Source: Streptomyces sp. NBC_00510 (GTDB lineage Bacteria > Actinomycetota > Actinomycetes > Streptomycetales > Streptomycetaceae). From it: a stretch of 64,000 nucleotides of DNA. The position numbers and the translations under genes are program-made. The DNA lies in contig CP107851.1 of assembly GCA_036013505.1 (NCBI GenBank), positions 5,606,001 to 5,670,000 on the forward strand, written 5' to 3'. Shown here piece by piece: positions 63,241 through 64,000 of this stretch. The notes beneath the pieces are model-generated. The model worked only from the letters and a program-made list of their open reading frames with translations. It did not search any database and was not told the DNA's origin. Position 1 is the first letter of the stretch; each line of letters opens with the position of its first letter.

Positions 63241-64000
63241 TCAGGCGTGGTGGAAGACGGCCACGGGACAGTGTGCGTGGTGCAGCACGGCGTGGGTCAC
63301 ATGGGCCAGCCGGCCGCTGGAGCGCTGATGCCGCCGGGCACCCGCGACGAGCAGATCGGCATGGGCCGAGGCATCCACCAGGGCACCGCTCGCGGAGGAG
63401 GCCTTGACCAGGTCCACGGTCACGGTGAGGTCCGGATACTCCTCGCGGATCGTGTCGGCGACATGCTGCTCCGCCGCTGCCTCCCGGTCACCGACCGAGG
63501 TGGCGTCGTCCAGCCCCGGCACCATCTCGCCCACGGCCCCGAGCAGGCTCCACGCGGTCAGGAGGCGCAGGGTGGCCTTCCGTAGCCGGGCCTCGTCGGC
63601 GGCGAAGCGCACGGTGGCCAGATCGGTGTAGTCCCGGATCCCGACCAGGACGACACCGGTGGACGGCTGCTCGCTGCCCCGCACGACGACCACGGGCCCG
63701 CGCGCCTGGGTCGCCACCCGCAGCCCGACCGAGCCCAGCAGCAGTGCGTGGAAGCCACCGCGTCCACGGCAGCCGACGACGGTCAGGCCCTCCACCAGGG
63801 ACTGGTCCAGCAGACTGTTGGCGGGCTTGCCCTTGCCGAGTGAGGTGGAGACCGCCAGGTCCGGATAGCGGCCGGTGGCCGAAGCCGCCGCTTCGTCCAG
63901 CAGGGCGCGGCCGCCGTCGAGGACCAGCTGTGCGGTCTCGGGGGACAGGTTCCTGCCGGAACGGGTCTCGATGCCGGCCGCGTGCAGGATGTGCAGCGGG
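63241..64000 (-). CDS. Universal stress protein, two-domain (5' end outside window)
   Basis: The gene enters from the right edge, so its N terminus is missing. The visible 253 residues cover the end of the first USP domain (VEGLTVVGCRGRGGFHALLLGSVGLRVATQARGPVVVVR) and the complete second domain (VLVGIRDYTDLATVRFAADEAR ... LVAGARRHQRSSGRLAHVTHAVLHHAHCPVAVF). The Gly-x2-Gly-x9-Gly(S) ATP-binding pattern is degenerate in the second domain (HQRSSGRLAHVT). Function in stress survival inferred from family. Confidence 0.9.
   Translation of the reverse strand, partial: PLHILHAAGIETRSGRNLSPETAQLVLDGGRALLDEAAASATGRYPDLAVSTSLGKGKPANSLLDQSLVEGLTVVGCRGRGGFHALLLGSVGLRVATQARGPVVVVRGSEQPSTGVVLVGIRDYTDLATVRFAADEARLRKATLRLLTAWSLLGAVGEMVPGLDDATSVGDREAAAEQHVADTIREEYPDLTVTVDLVKASSASGALVDASAHADLLVAGARRHQRSSGRLAHVTHAVLHHAHCPVAVFHHA

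Overview
The window is high-GC DNA that reads as a Streptomyces chromosome. It carries actinomycete-specific families: an AfsK-type kinase with a PQQ-like propeller, an AfsR-type SARP regulator, an SsgA-like protein, a Scr1-type XRE regulator with a DUF397 partner, an SCO2400-type protein, HrdD and the F420 enzyme FbiC. GTG/TTG starts and GC-rich hairpins are common. I count about 65 protein genes, one tRNA, three broken genes or gene remnants, and a set of palindromic operators. No prophage, CRISPR array or intact transposase was seen.

Layout. 1-2049 is the end of an afsK-like kinase. 2476-6413 is a divergent block of CoA-dependent catabolic genes: enoyl-CoA hydratase, DUF35 protein and thiolase-like protein on the minus strand, acyl-CoA ligase on the plus strand. 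6732-9977 is afsS-afsR (minus), with a SARP-type repeat in front of afsS. 10253-11636 holds a truncated fatty acyl-AMP ligase and a repeat-rich gap. 11637-18766 is a plus-strand block of amidohydrolases, LLM oxidoreductases and an SDR. 18802-26583 holds ADP-ribosylglycohydrolase, membrane proteins, fbiC, a MerR-thioredoxin pair and a Na+/solute symporter. 26864-29846 holds an SDR, an aminotransferase and an unknown protein. 29926-42801 is mostly core: DUF397/XRE, GPP34, a large D-Ala-D-Ala carboxypeptidase, a DNA-binding protein, SsgA-like, copper export, a P450 remnant, and an aminotransferase-Lrp pair. 42940-47980 has an ECF sigma factor and many small hypotheticals. 48031-53142 looks like a small old island beside tRNA-Arg(CCT). 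53305-64000 holds ohrR/ohr, TetR-MFS, a MarR-controlled dioxygenase and RibA, hrdD, mscL, and the end of a universal stress protein gene.

The main discovery candidate is a shared 15-bp palindrome, CTGAC-N5-GTCAG. It occurs seven times, each time immediately upstream of a catabolic gene (4775, 4802, 11602, 13042, 14777, 27679, 28973), and I saw it nowhere else in the window. It appears to tie the scattered hydratase, DUF35, thiolase, ligase, amidohydrolase, LLM and SDR genes into one regulon, probably under a TetR-family repressor encoded elsewhere. The thiolase-like protein and its DUF35 partner resemble the Ltp2-ChsH2 aldolase module of steroid side-chain breakdown. I infer a CoA- and flavin/F420-dependent pathway for a cyclic or branched, sterol- or terpenoid-like substrate. 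The substrate itself cannot be read from the sequence.

Positions were counted by hand and short sites may be off by a base. Family names come from recognised motifs, not from database searches.
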